NCBI GenBank assembly: GCA_013407085.1
Contig: JACCGJ010010473.1
Coordinates: forward strand, 124,001-188,000
Source: Atriophallophorus winterbourni
Lineage: Eukaryota > Platyhelminthes > Trematoda > Plagiorchiida > Microphallidae
DNA length: 64,000 nt
Direction of reading: 5' to 3'
The notes under the pieces are model-generated. The model searched no databases. It saw nothing but the letters and a program-made list of their open reading frames with translations, and was not told the DNA's origin. Shown in pieces: positions 36,016 to 47,400 of this stretch. The first letter of the stretch is position 1; each line of letters opens with the position of its first letter. The translations under genes were made by a program, and so were the position numbers.

Positions 36016-39000
36016 TTTCTACGGACGGCCTGTTGTTCGATTCTGCATAAACGAAATTTAGCAAGGATTACAATATAATGCTCTCTGTGTAATGCACGCA
36101 TAGAGGAGGTCTTTAGAAAATAACCCAGAAAGATAAACTAGGGTGCAATCCAATAGGCAAATAGCTCATACATATCACCAACTAACCATTAGTTTTCTCT
36201 CCATATGTGGATATAAACTTTAATTATATTCAATTTATCTTATACGATTATCGATAAATAGCAAAACTGCATGATTAAAACCTCATGCGATCATTAAAAT
36301 TAATAAAAATGTATCTGCTTCACTCATCAAACCAGACATAAGAACACCAAATAGTGGTTAGTATATACCTAAAGACAAATAATTTAAAGCAATGTTAACA
36401 CATTCGATTCAATCGATTATTAGAACTAGCTATTTTTATGAATACTAAATTCGTAACTACGCAGTACGCAAAAAGTGGGATGATATTTTCGAATAGTTAT
36501 TGCGATTGATGTTGAACGAAAATTCAGTAACACCATCTGGATTTCACCGCAGTGCGCACCATTTATCTTTTCAGTTATTCGAAATAAATTTACCATTGAG
36601 AAGTCAATGCTAGGCAATCAATTAACATAGTGATGCACAACTGATGAGCATTTCGGATCGCTGGCACAACATGTGCTTACGCTTGCTGATATATTCGTGT
36701 CGACTGCCCTCACATTGACGGGCGACGTTCATGCAAGCATATGGCATATTGCGGGACACTAAATAAAATTTGATTAATCAAAATTTGACGTTTTGCAATT
36801 GCTCACATTGTCAAAAGGGCATCAGATTTCGCTTATATCTTCATTCTATGATTCCTGTATTCGCAAACCTGACGATAATGTCTGATTTCATGAATACAAA
36901 ACACCGCAGGATATGAGTTCACTAGTTGGCTAAGATGGTATTAGGCCATAATTAATTTTCAACGATTACGAATAAACACTGTAATGCGAGAATTTGACAA
37001 AGCAATCTCGTCCTCAAATTTGCAACCAAGTGAAGTTTTAACCACGGAAATTTAGACGGACAGACAATATATAATAGCCATTGTGCGAAGCTGTAGATAT
37101 GACAGTGAAATGAAATTTTAGCGCATGCTAGTGCTCACAAGAGAAAAGAATAAAAAAATTCAGACGCGAGTAACCAAATAAATGTTAAAATTGTGTTGTT
37201 CATGATAATGTTTCTCAGAAATCGTTGATACTACGATGCTTACATAGTTATTCAAAATGTGTTTCTGCTCACGTTCATGAATAATTGCTGGGTATAGGAA
37301 TAACACGATAATTTAATTCCACTATAAAAGCTAATTCGCATTAATTACCATCATACACACACCCCACAAATAGTTTCGTGCTGTTTGCACTGATCAGGTA
37401 GTGTCAGTAGGATAAGGATACAATGTCTATTTTTTTAACTTGGTTTCAACTATGTTTATGGCACTAGCTGGCTGTATCTACTTGCTGCAAGCTGAATTAA
37501 AGTTTAAGAATGGATCATATGATCAGCATAAAAGCCGCGAGTGAACGATCGTTAGAATTAATGTGTCAGCTCTTGTCTTATGCAAGTCCATAGGTTATAA
37601 CGTTTTATACTGAAGGAAACTCCTGTCACCGCAACAATCACGCATTTGATTGCTCAGTAGCTCCTGTCGGTACCTTCAGTCACAAGTAAAGTCCACTTGT
37701 TCGGCGTCATCTGGCATCTGTTGCAAGATATAATCTTGTGTTTCATTTATGTCATATTCAGGCAGAATAGCTCAACAGTATCATGAAAAACGTAGGTTTG
37801 TCGGATGAGCATGGGCGACAAGTTTGGTAGCTCCATGGTATATACTTTGCAAAGTCGCAACATCTTTTTTTACGCCATTACGACCAAGCAAGCACTGCCT
37901 ATTCCTTCTTGGGCATAATGCAGGGAATTGGCTGATTGAAAAATGGGGGAAGGTGATTACTTATCTTAACTGCCTACAGGTTTACAAATCTTATCACAGT
38001 AAATTTTCAATTCCTATGACTAAATGTTCAAAATAAGCTATCAGATATAAATCATTGAATCATGAGTTTTATTACTTCATTATCGAATGAAAATTAATTG
38101 CGTACTGTGCCGTTACACTTCAAAGTGTCGACGTTCTAGTGACAATTGGTAACGAAGTCGCAGCTGCACAGTTGAAAAAAAGCAAAATGCGAGCTGACAT
38201 TGTTGACGAATCCAACCGTTTTTTACGACCATTATTCGGTTCAGACAAAATTTGATCACTTTTTAGAAAAGATTTGTTTTCTGAAAACACATAAGGCATA
38301 CTGCCGGATTAGTTGAAATCAATATTATTTAAGGCATTGAAACTGAAACCTCAAGATTCGCTGTTTTTGTTTGATACGATATGATCATCAAAACACACGC
38401 AATTTAGCAATTAGTTTATCGGTTGCGAGTCATATGTCAATCATGTTCGTATATTGTTTTGAACAACTCGTCGATATCTAATAATCGTGGGGATTTCGTT
38501 GATGGGGCAGTAATTAGATCTCCGAAGTCGCACACGATCAACGTTACCAGTTGCATTAATCGAATTGTTTGTTTGGATAAAAAATTGAAGCACGCGAATA
38601 GTATTAAATAGATGCAAGTCGTGTATTGAGAGTCAACATACCTTAGGTTCTTGAGATTTTGTGCATAAAATACAAGATAATGAGACTAACGTTCTGAGTT
38701 CTTTCGAAAAAACATGAGAAATGGAATATTTATTGATTCATGAAATACGTTATCCAGCGTAATGATAGCTATTTAATTTTCAACTGTTTGAAAAATTTTA
38801 AAATTTATCGATCATAGCTGAATGGTATGAGAGGTGTGGACAAACAGAATCCGGCTGTAATTCTGCTGGGTGACCGCAACTAAAAAATTAATAATTATTG
38901 TTCATGCTATTTTAGTTCGAGGCTGGTAGAGAGTTCACTGAGCAGGTTAAAAAATCCTTGGACGCTTTCCGAAAACGTAGCTAATAAATTATGGGAATTA

Positions 39001-40620
39001 TTTTACCTAACGTGGAGAAAGCATTTGTAGATTTTTAAACATTTTTCGGAAGCATCCGACGATTCTATTAATGTTTATGTCCATTGCATTATCTGTAATC
39101 GTCTTCGTACTGCTGCTATTACTTGAAATACCGGGTCACGTTCACATGTAAGCCGACTGTAATTTTCTCGGTTTGCCGAACATGTCATTCGAATTTAACT
39201 GTTAGAATTCGTGGAATAACGTGAATAGTGTATGTAACATTGTAAAATCTGAAAGTAAAAGTTTTTCTCTCTATTGTTATTCACAACTTAAGAAGAAACC
39301 AAACAATGAATGATTAACTAATTTTTTTAACTGTTGACTTGCATTGATGTTTCGAGGCTGTTTATTAATTTTCTGCAATTTAGGTTAAACAATTAGATTA
39401 AACACGTTGCTAAAAATTGAGGCATCATCTATTTACTGCTGATATCTTTTGTCTGGAATTTTCTGAAATCAGGAAAATTGTCCTCAGTTACATAAATATT
39501 TTCGAAGAAAAGTAATATGCAAAATGTTTAAACTCGTAAGCCTTTGTTGTATACTGCAGGCACGGTCAACTAGTTCAAGAACGTGAGCCAATAGACATGC
39601 GGATGAGTTAAACACATACTCTTGAAATGATTGTTTTTCCCAGCCTCATCTCTCAGATAAAACAATTTTGACAAGCAACTTTTTAAAAATGTATATGCAT
39701 TTCCCATGATATTACATATCGGTTTCCCTTGTCTCTTGTTACATATCGTGAACGGCAATCAGAAGGCCTCAAAAATGCTTTAGTTAAAAACTAACATTTG
39801 ATAATCCCACAAGCGTTTTTCGTCAATCGGTAACGGGCTCATTTATTTTGCTCAATAGGGTTTATCCGATTCGATCACTCATTGAATCCCCAATGGATGT
39901 AAATTTTTTGCCTATGTCCCATGAATCTGGCCACGATGCTAGTGTTCTTCACATGCATCGTCTTTTCAACCCATGCCGTTCAAATTGACTCTGAGATTTT
40001 CAGCTTGGTAGAAAGTCCAAGTGCAATAAATTTAACCAACACGTTACTGAATGCATACTGGCAACATATTTAGACTCGAATCAAAAACAGTGAAGACGAA
40101 GACTGAAGAATTTTCAAATGAGTATCACCAAAAGTTTTACTTCGAGCGACAATCGAAATATGCGGGCATTAAACCGAAGGCATTACGACGGTGAGTTGTT
40201 GTTCATGTTGTTTCATTCTATTGGCTATTAACTAATGCTGAAATACGCATGATTTTATTTTGTGTCTCATTTGGAATACGTAGCAAATTTAAACTAATAG
40301 TACGTCGTTTTTTATATGCCATCTCATCGGAATTTTGAGAGATTCATTTTATGGCACCCGTATTCTACCAGCCATGGTTCAGAACTATTCTTAGTAAGTA
40401 AATGCTATAAGGACGCGATTTGGAACGCACTGTTCATATGACATGTTGTGAACTCCACTTTTTCTTGTGAGGTGTACCATACTGACAGTGATCCGAAGTG
40501 GAATAGTCTCGCTCACCCACCAAGCTTGGTCATGAAGTAACTTATGTAGTGTGTGGCCATGTCACTTTCTATATGACACCATCTGAAATATTGGTCTCTG
40601 TTTGTGTGAAAACACGTAAT
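36015..40620. other. 4.6-kb unassigned sequence
   Basis: No frame above 70 codons and no element protein recognised. A CA-rich motif near 37,350-37,430 (acacacaccccacaaatag...tttgcactgatcaggtag) resembles 4,745, 13,260 and 18,880. Could be intronic, intergenic or very old repeat DNA. Confidence 0.4.
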
Positions 40621-41429
40621 CTTAGTTTGTCGGATTCCAAGGTTGTCACGGTAGGGTCGGTTTTGTGGATAAGCTCTCAATTCCGAAAATGATCCAATAG
40701 CCTGCGCCTCATTTAGCCTCTGACAATTAAGTCTACCTCCTGACCTGCACGCGTGGTCCTGTGTGACCCGGCAGAACTGCTTCTACTGACAGGAAAAAGA
40801 GCGAAGGCGGCTGACTGGCGCCTCAAAACCAGAATGCGTCGGACAGGTGAAGCTCGTTAGTCCATGAAGGCGGTCCACCTATGGCAAGGAAAACCCTTAT
40901 CTCAAACTTCCACTGCCTTGTGGTTACATCCATTCATGGATGAGGCTTCACGAGTCAACATCGAGGTAAAATCCGGAGCCGAAGTGCCGTTGGGCATTTC
41001 GAAGTTTATTCAACTTCGTCCTGTCAGCTCCTGCGACGGGATCGTTATCCTAACGTATCAGCCTAGCTTTTCTTCGGGTGCCTTAAAGAGGGAGCACTCG
41101 CTGCATGAGCAACGGCTAGTTCTCCATGTTTAACTGTAATGGCGTTCATCACAACCCATCAATGGAGAGGTCACTACATTCCGCTTCTACGGAAAATAAC
41201 ACGGATAGCAGCAGATACCGGTTAAATGCTATGGCTCGATTGGCGTAGAGCTGAGCGCCTGGAGCTGCTTTCGACGGTGGAAAAGACATTCAGGTCTCAT
41301 TGGACGGCTACCGCATGCCTCGAGCTGGGCAGCTTTCAGTCAATGAGGTGCCGTGTCGCCACGGTATGCTATCCTCATCGGGTGCATGGGAACAAGGAAT
41401 CAACCGACAAGCGGACTGTATTTTCCCGC

Positions 41430-42420
41430 ATCAGCTGAATATGCTGAATGTCAACGTGGCTGCCATACAAGAGATGCGCTAACCAGACACTGGTAAGCTA
41501 ACAGAAAGTGATTACAAATCGTTCAGAAAAGAAAGATGTTCCGTTGTGCCTCGACTGCATGGAGTTGAGTTTTCCGTGCGGAACGACATATTGGAAGCAA
41601 CAGCGCCGATTAGCAGCGGGATCAAACGGATTTCCACTGTAAACCTGAGGTGCATTACTGGTAGCATTAAGTTGGTCAACGTTTATGCACCGACGATCTG
41701 CTGAAAAAGACGCTTTTTAACGTAACCTTACTTCATTAATTCATTCAGTCCTCTCCGTACCGGGTGGCACATGTGGCGAAGACAACTTCACGCAAGTGGT
41801 TCCGGTCTGTCGCTGCTTTCGTTTCCGTCTGCACCGTGAATCATTGTGCATGTAGTTCGCGTTCCAACGTTCTGCGCCAAGTTTCCTTGGGCCGTTCCCT
41901 GTTTTGTTTACCTTGCGGATGCCAGTGCATGGCTACCTCCGTATGCCAACTGAGATCCATCCTGCAGACATGACCGAACCACGGTTCTGTTGTCATCGTA
42001 ACATTACTGTCGTCCTGAAAAACGTGCCAGAGAAAAACTGCGTAGTGGTATTGGGTGATTAAAATGCCGGAGTTGGTGCAGATTACGAGTCATGGCAAAA
42101 ATGTCTCGGAAGTTTCGGTGTAGGTAAAACCAATGAAAATGGGTTACGCCTTTTAAAATTGTGCACACAGTTCAAACTGTGTGTCAGTAACACTCTCTTT
42201 CAAACAAAACCACAGCATAAATTCTCTTGGATGCATCCTCGGTCTAAGCATTGGCATTAGCTTGATCCTATTTTTGTTAAGTGTACTAATATAGAAAGCG
42301 TGCTACTCACCAGATCATATCAAAGCGCAGACTGCGACGCTGATGACTCACTGGTCTGCGCAAAACTGAAGCTTCCCTACACAAAATTTCACCGCACCAA
42401 ATTATCTGCTTAGCTTAGGA
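41430..42420 (+). pseudogene. RTE-like endonuclease domain, broken
   Basis: The frame begins LNVNVAAIQEMR (catalytic E of the QE motif) near 41,450, continues RLHGVEFSVRND and KLVNVYAPTIC to about 41,700, is cut by the insertion at 41,733-41,997, then resumes VVVLGD near 42,040 (D of GDFNA, followed by a stop), SWMHPRSKHWH near 42,230 and SADCDADDSLVCAKL near 42,330-42,365, where the usual DH pair is changed. Endonuclease activity is therefore not possible as it stands. Confidence 0.8.
41733..41997 (-). mobile_element. Short LINE-derived element, 5'-truncated, inserted in the RTE-like endonuclease
   Basis: Near-identical to the 3' part of the element at 21,241-21,596 (ctctccgt, cggtctgtcgctgct, gaccgaaccacgg). 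Bounded by 11-bp repeats gtaaccttact (41,722-41,732) and gtaacattact (41,998-42,008), one mismatch. Truncated at the 5' side relative to the 21-kb copy, as expected for target-primed reverse transcription. It interrupts the EN frame between NVYAPTIC and the GDFNA region. Confidence 0.9.
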
Positions 42421-43059
42421 TAGACGTCACTTGCTTGTGTGAACCTAATCTGACTGCGAGATTCTCAAAAGCCTTCACGGACGTGTTCAACAAATCAACT
42501 CCACTAGAATCCGCTTCAGAAAATTGAGAATTGATGAAAAGCTGCATATGCCTAGTCACAGTTTCCACTTTCGGGCCGAAAAAGCTCGAACGAGCGACCG
42601 GTTCGAAGCAAACGCTACTGAGATGATGCTGTTGTGGATGAAAAACGCTTAGCATTCTTGAGGTTCAAAGGTATGCGATTAGATAAAAAACATACGTACT
42701 ATTGGACTGAAGTTAGCCTCATTATCCAAAAAGCTGCGAAAACCGGCAGTTTTCACGGTACTTATGATGGGATCAATAGAGATATTGGCACAAACAAACT
42801 TAAAACGGCTCCTATTAAGTCTTTATCTGGTGAGCCGATTGTCGACAAACCTTAACAGCTGTGAAAATGGGTACAGCACTTCTCCTCCCACTGCTCTCGG
42901 GAAGGTACGGTTCCACCGCATGCACTTGAAAATGTCGAACGGCTGCCGACCATTGAATATCTAGATAACCGTCGTACTCTAGATGAGCTGAATAAGACAA
43001 TTGACCGCTCAGCGAATAGTTAATCACCTGGTGACGACGGAATTCCACCGGTGCTCATT

Positions 43060-44066
43060 AAATGCAACACAGCAGCATTATCACAGCCTCTTCTCCATTT
43101 GCTTTTTCAGTGCTGGCAGGAGGAGGGTGTCCCACAAGAGATGCGAGACACAAAGATCATCACGCTATTCAAGAATAAGAGTGACAGTGGCAACTGCAAC
43201 AATTACAGAGAAATCTCTTTTCTGAATGTTGTAGCCAAATTGTTTGCTGAAGTCTCACACATTCGGCTGCAAATTTTAGCTGATAGAATTTACTCCGAAT
43301 GTCAATGAAGCTTTCGCAAGGGAAGATAAAGCATTGACATGATCTTCTCTCTGAGACAACTTTAAGTATAGTGTCGGTAACAGCGTATGCCATTATACGC
43401 TGTTTTATTGAATGGACGAAGGCATTCGATTACGTCAGCAATGTAGGGTCTTTTTAAAATGCTTTATTTGATAGGTTGCTCCCAAGACTGCTAAAGCTCG
43501 TGATTTTGTCCCACTCATGCGTGAAAGGCTGGGTCCATTTTAACGGTTGCAGTTCAGCAGCATTCAAAATTCGCCTAAGCGTCAAACAAGGGTGTGATCT
43601 TTCTCCCACGCTGTTCGTTATTTTCTTTTCTCTTCTTCTGATGCACGCTTTTAGGACGAAAACAGAAGTCATATACATATGCAAGCGAAGTGATGGTAAG
43701 CTTTTCAACATGAACCAGTTGAGAGCACAAACTATAGTACGGGATGTGATAATCCGTTACCTGTCGATTGCCGACGATGCAGCCTTTATTGCTCACTCCC
43801 AAGAGAAAATAAATGCGCTAATGGAATGTTTTGTGTCGGCAAGCAAAGACTTCGGTCTCACAATCAGCATGTGCAAGACCAAAGTCTTTGGTCAAGGGAC
43901 TGTATCGCCACCAATCATCACAGTTGAAAACTGTCAGCTTAAACCATTACATCATTCCACATATCTCGGTTCATCCATTGCGGATAACCTCTCGCTAGTC
44001 CCGGAGATTGATAAGCGGATTAGCAGAGCAGCTGTCATTTTGTCCAGATTAAACTCTCGTGTTTAA
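43060..44066 (+). pseudogene. RTE-like reverse transcriptase domain, broken
   Basis: Block 1 (43,060-43,308) reads CWQEEGVPQEMRDTKIITLFK and NNYREISFLNVVAK (finger region). After stops, a 196-codon frame (43,476-44,066) carries SVKQGCDLSPTLF, then SIADDAAFIAHS with the catalytic pair DD at 43,773-43,778, FGLTISMCKTKV, STYLGSSI and IDKRISRAA. The palm motif is intact but the first catalytic aspartate region lies in the disrupted gap (about 43,420-43,440, WTKAFD-like). Confidence 0.85.
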
Positions 44067-44250
44067 AGTAACCGCAAGCTGACTGTGAAGACAAAGATGA
44101 TGGTATAAAGCGCGTGCGTACTAAATGCTTTACTATACGGCAGTGAAACCTGGACCACACACGCAAGACACAAACGAAAGCTGAATGCTCTCCATCTACG
44201 AAGCATCCGTCGTATTTTGAACATATTGTTGATGGACAGAATGACTAAAC

Positions 44251-44661
44251 TTGAAGTTGTTTTCAAAAGCTGGTCTACAGAGTATGTTCACGCTATTACG
44301 TCAGCGACGCTTGCGGTGGCTTGGTCATGTCTATAGAATGGAAAGTGGTCGTATTCCGAAAGACCTACTCTACGGTGAGTTGCAATTAGAGAATCGACCA
44401 TTGAGCAGACCGCACTTGAGGTACAAAAATGTTTGCAAAACAGATATGAAAGATCTTGACATTGACCCTGCAAGCTGGAAAGAACTTTTTCTTAACCGCT
44501 TACTTCGGAGGCATTGCGTAAAGCGTCGTCTGCAAGCTGTGGTGCAGCAAAAAAAGCTTTTAGCTGCTGAACGCAGATCACTTAGCCCGCGTGCAACTGA
44601 CGCCCTACAACCAAATTCTGACTATCGTTGCCAGCGATGCGGAAGAGATTGTTTCTCCTGA
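44251..44661 (+). pseudogene. RTE-like LINE C-terminal segment
   Basis: The frame reads RQRRLRWLGHVYRME, RIPKDLLYGEL, RYKNVCKTDMK and ends SDYRCQRCGRDCFS, a C-x2-C terminal finger at which a stop falls slightly early. It follows the RT frame after a frameshift (linking text YGSETWTTHARHKRKLN near 44,135-44,180). The same end is seen at 27,870-27,960 (-) and, as DNA, at 10,651. Confidence 0.85.
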
Positions 44662-44764
44662 ATCGGACTGTTTGGTCATTCAAAAAGCTGCAAAACATGA
44701 AATTCATGCGATGTGATGTACATCCGTGGTCGACACCGACAGCAGGATGCTAACAACAGATATC

Positions 44765-45040
44765 CTTACACATTCGTTGAATAATATTGGGGAACGATTG
44801 AAGAACATTTCATTCATATCTCCACTGACGTTTATCAACAAGCCTTCCAAACATTTCTAATAAAAGCTCTTCTTTGCGGTCGAATATATATGATATATAT
44901 AAAATGTGAAAGCTACTACTTTCAATCCAAGTGGAATCCATATTCATCTCGGCATCCACTCAATAAATATTCTCTTTTTAATTTTGCTCCTACAGGTGAC
45001 GATTTTATTCCTCATCATCATGCTGTAATTTGTTAACTGA
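44765..45040. repeat. Dispersed relic shared with 21,640-21,900
   Basis: Aligns with 21,640-21,900 except for about 60 extra bases (44,885-44,948, including an atatatgatatata tract). It forms the left boundary of the Gypsy gag-protease fragment, whose reading frame runs accidentally into it. Confidence 0.6.
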
Positions 45041-46458
45041 TCACGTACATACTGCTCAGTAGATATAACTGCAATCCTGTCAGAGGGTGCACTCCTGCAC
45101 TGGATTTGGTTGCACACAGCATTGATTGGCTGATCTGCAATTTGAAGATCTTCGATCCAATCGAGTCCGAGGAGATTCAAGTTCGCTTTGCTGATGTAGC
45201 AGGAACATGTTGCTGTTTTCTCTCGGAAAGACACACAACACTTCAGTTGTCCGATGAACTTGAGCGATCCACCACAGGCAGTGGTTGCAGGCGGACATGT
45301 TGAATAGATACATGGGCTACCAAGATTTTTCCACATTGCTTCGGAGATGATTGTGATGTCCGATGCTGTATCCAGTTGAAGCTGAACGGGTATACCGTTG
45401 ATCTGGATTGAGATGAACCGCCGTCTCGGAGATGAACTTACTGGGAATGTTGTTGTGACGCTGAGTGCGTGTCCACTTGATGAATGCTTCCAAGGAGTCC
45501 TGGGCTTTGATGAAAACCTCTGCTGGTTTTGCTGCGGCTTTGAAAATGATCTCGAAATCTTTGGTTTCGACGAAACTTGTTGTTTCGTTCTGGATCTGCA
45601 GAATCCTTCTTTGTGGCCTGTGACGTTGCACTGACTGCAACGGTGCTGTTTAAAGGGACAATATCGGACATAGTGCCAGGCTCCGCAATGCCAACATGGA
45701 GACGGTGGCTTCTTTGCGCTGGAAACTTGTGGTGAATGCCAATTGCTTTGCTGAACGGCATGGACGGTGTCGGTGCCATGATTCCCATGTTGAATCATTG
45801 CCGAATCTTCTTGGAGACGGACCAGTCGTAGATATTCATCACCAATGGCTTGGAGAGTGAATGAGGGTTCTTGCTCAAGTTTGTTGAGCAGTCGCGTTCG
45901 AATATCAGCGAAACGCGGAGACACCAGGCTGCATATGAATATCAAGGACTTGAACTGGTCGTCTGTGAGGGACCGCAACTTGAAGCGTTCGCATTCGCGA
46001 TTGACAATGCCCATGTGCGTCAGGAAGTCGTCCGTGTCGTTCATTTTCAGCTTGAGGCACCTGTAACGTGTGTTGAAGAGAGATACCTGCTCACCGAAAA
46101 GTTCGATCAGTGACTTGATCGTCTCGTCAAAAGTTCTATCCCGAGGATTCTTGGGAAGGATCAGGTTACAGTACTTATCCAGCTCTGCTGGGCCAAGTTT
46201 ACGTAGCAGCAGCCGAACTTTCCATGAATCATCTTGGGCTGAAAAATCAACACGAAAAAGATCTTCATATCGCCTGAACCAAGTTTCAAATGTGATGTTA
46301 GCCTCCGGATCATAGGAGAATTCTGCGATGCTGTTCGCAATTCCGTCAACGGAGGGTGGAATAGCACGAGGTTCTGTGATTGGTACTTGCTTCTGCAGAA
46401 GAAGTTCCATTAGCATCATTTGTCGCTCCAAAAGAATTTCTATCTTGGATTGTTCCAT
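44944..46458 (-). CDS. Gypsy-type gag-protease reading frame (truncated element)
   Basis: A 504-codon uninterrupted frame. Residues 1-220 are capsid-like (SFxTWFRRYEDLF near 56-68, FELFGEQ-like, RYRCLKLKMN). Two zinc knuckles follow: C255-x2-C-x3-H-x4-C267 and C274-x2-C-x4-H-x4-C287. A basic Ser/Lys/Gln linker leads to an aspartic protease core, LDTASDITII at 362-371 with GLDWI near 431. The usual DTG is DTA, which is common in CsRn1/Boudicca-like Gypsy elements. RT, RNase H and integrase are absent: the sequence breaks at about 45,035 and the last 28 or so residues (from NYSMMM) belong to an unrelated relic. The 5' LTR lies immediately upstream. The gag is young enough to be open, but the element cannot move alone. 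Confidence 0.85.
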   Translation of the reverse strand: MEQSKIEILLERQMMLMELLLQKQVPITEPRAIPPSVDGIANSIAEFSYDPEANITFETWFRRYEDLFRVDFSAQDDSWKVRLLLRKLGPAELDKYCNLILPKNPRDRTFDETIKSLIELFGEQVSLFNTRYRCLKLKMNDTDDFLTHMGIVNRECERFKLRSLTDDQFKSLIFICSLVSPRFADIRTRLLNKLEQEPSFTLQAIGDEYLRLVRLQEDSAMIQHGNHGTDTVHAVQQSNWHSPQVSSAKKPPSPCWHCGAWHYVRYCPFKQHRCSQCNVTGHKEGFCRSRTKQQVSSKPKISRSFSKPQQNQQRFSSKPRTPWKHSSSGHALSVTTTFPVSSSPRRRFISIQINGIPVQLQLDTASDITIISEAMWKNLGSPCIYSTCPPATTACGGSLKFIGQLKCCVSFREKTATCSCYISKANLNLLGLDWIEDLQIADQPINAVCNQIQCRSAPSDRIAVISTEQYVRDQLTNYSMMMRNKIVTCRSKIKKRIFIEWMPR

Positions 46459-46491
46459 GATTTCGTAACTTGAATAAACCCGTCGCCAAAC

Positions 46492-46875
46492 TGTTACGTT
46501 CTTGATATGGAGCTAATAATGCACCGTCTATGCTTCCCACAATATTGCCCAATCGATTATTGAGAGAGAAGACCAAGGCTTCAGAGAAGTTCGTATGGGA
46601 GCTCACTTCCAATAATAACAAACATGGTTTACTCATCCATATATATAGGCTGAGAATGTAAAAGGAAATGACCTTGGAAAATAGCACATTAAAACCGTGT
46701 CAAGGACTCGATGGACCAATCAGAATGAAGGGCGAATATGATCAAATTATAAACGTTATGATCAAATTATAATCATGTATATAATTCAAATCTATGTTGA
46801 CATAGTGTCAATATAGAGTCGTAATATCTTCAAAGATATTGAGTTTTTAGGGAAAATAAACGTCTTTTCCCATTA
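46492..46875 (-). mobile_element. Gypsy-type LTR (5' LTR of the gag-protease fragment)
   Basis: About 384 bp whose inner edge (tgttacgttc on +, ending ...acgtaaca in element orientation) adjoins a leader containing ttggcgacggg, a possible primer binding site, 33 bases before the gag ATG. The same sequence occurs alone at 62,963-63,321, which defines the LTR boundaries. Distal shared text: tctttaaagatattga-like block and cgtcttttcccatta. No second LTR is found on the pol side. Confidence 0.85.
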
Positions 46876-47400
46876 GTTATTCTAACCCTTTGCCTAATCA
46901 TGAAAGGTGTAATTTGCTGAGTGTCGAACCAATATGGCTACGCAGAATTCGTCTGAATCTGCTTCTTTCCATCCGAATCATTACTCAACAGCGAGTTAAG
47001 CTTCAGTCTGGCATGCGCTTTCGCGATTATATTCAATCTGATCTGCGTAATCGAACAAGGCTATCAAATATCCCTTTCTCTCGAGCTACAGTTAGACGTA
47101 ACTTCTTCCTAATTAGAAATGCACAACTATGGAATTCTCTTCCTCTTCATTTCCGTATATGCACATCTACAGGAAAATTTAAAACGCTTGTAGAAACTCT
47201 TACCGTTCATTCAATATCCCAAATCCTTAAGATAAACTGTGCTCTAGATATGGTATACTCTCATGGGATCGCAGGTTTCTAATTCCACATCTTTCTCCAC
47301 CTATTAGTATATTATGATGTCTTATGTTATTCTCTGAATAACTGGCCATTCAAGGGTCAGGTTATCGGACCTTTAGATATCTTCTTACACTGTCCCCCAA
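46876..47400 (+). mobile_element. LINE 3' end (C-terminal frame and 3' UTR)
   Basis: A 130-codon frame (46,890-47,282) reads RRIRLNLLLSIRIIT and RNFFLIRNAQLWNSLPLHF, the C-terminal signature of CR1/Jockey-type LINE polyproteins. It is followed by a UTR with ataactggccattcaag at 47,337-47,353, which recurs at 52,583. The element is cut at its 5' side by the Gypsy LTR boundary. The next LINE begins almost directly after it. Confidence 0.7.

Larger units (their letters stand above)
40630..44762 (+). mobile_element. RTE-like LINE, near full length, inactivated
   Basis: About 3.9 kb of one element (plus a 265-bp insertion) runs from a 5' UTR shared with the 29.7-kb copy (ggcggtccac near 40,871) through an apurinic-type endonuclease, an RT and a C-terminal zinc-ribbon-like end, to a 3' UTR ending in aacaaca near 44,757 (the end seen in the clean insertion at 10,651). 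From family knowledge, such single-ORF EN-RT LINEs transpose by target-primed reverse transcription. The body has many in-frame stops and frameshifts, so it is dead. The exact clade (RTE or a related F52C9.6-like group) is not settled by eye. Confidence 0.85.

Noticed and set aside
36640..36680. Hammerhead ribozyme (ctgatgag present)
   Set aside because: No GAAA after a pairing stem II; chance occurrence of the octamer.
37824..38036. 70-codon frame ending near a donor-like aag/gtgatt as a host exon
   Set aside because: No start context, no acceptor with a convincing tract, no domain; too weak to list.
45106..46315. Several open frames on the strand opposite the Gypsy gag
   Set aside because: They are antisense shadows of a well supported 504-codon gag-protease frame.
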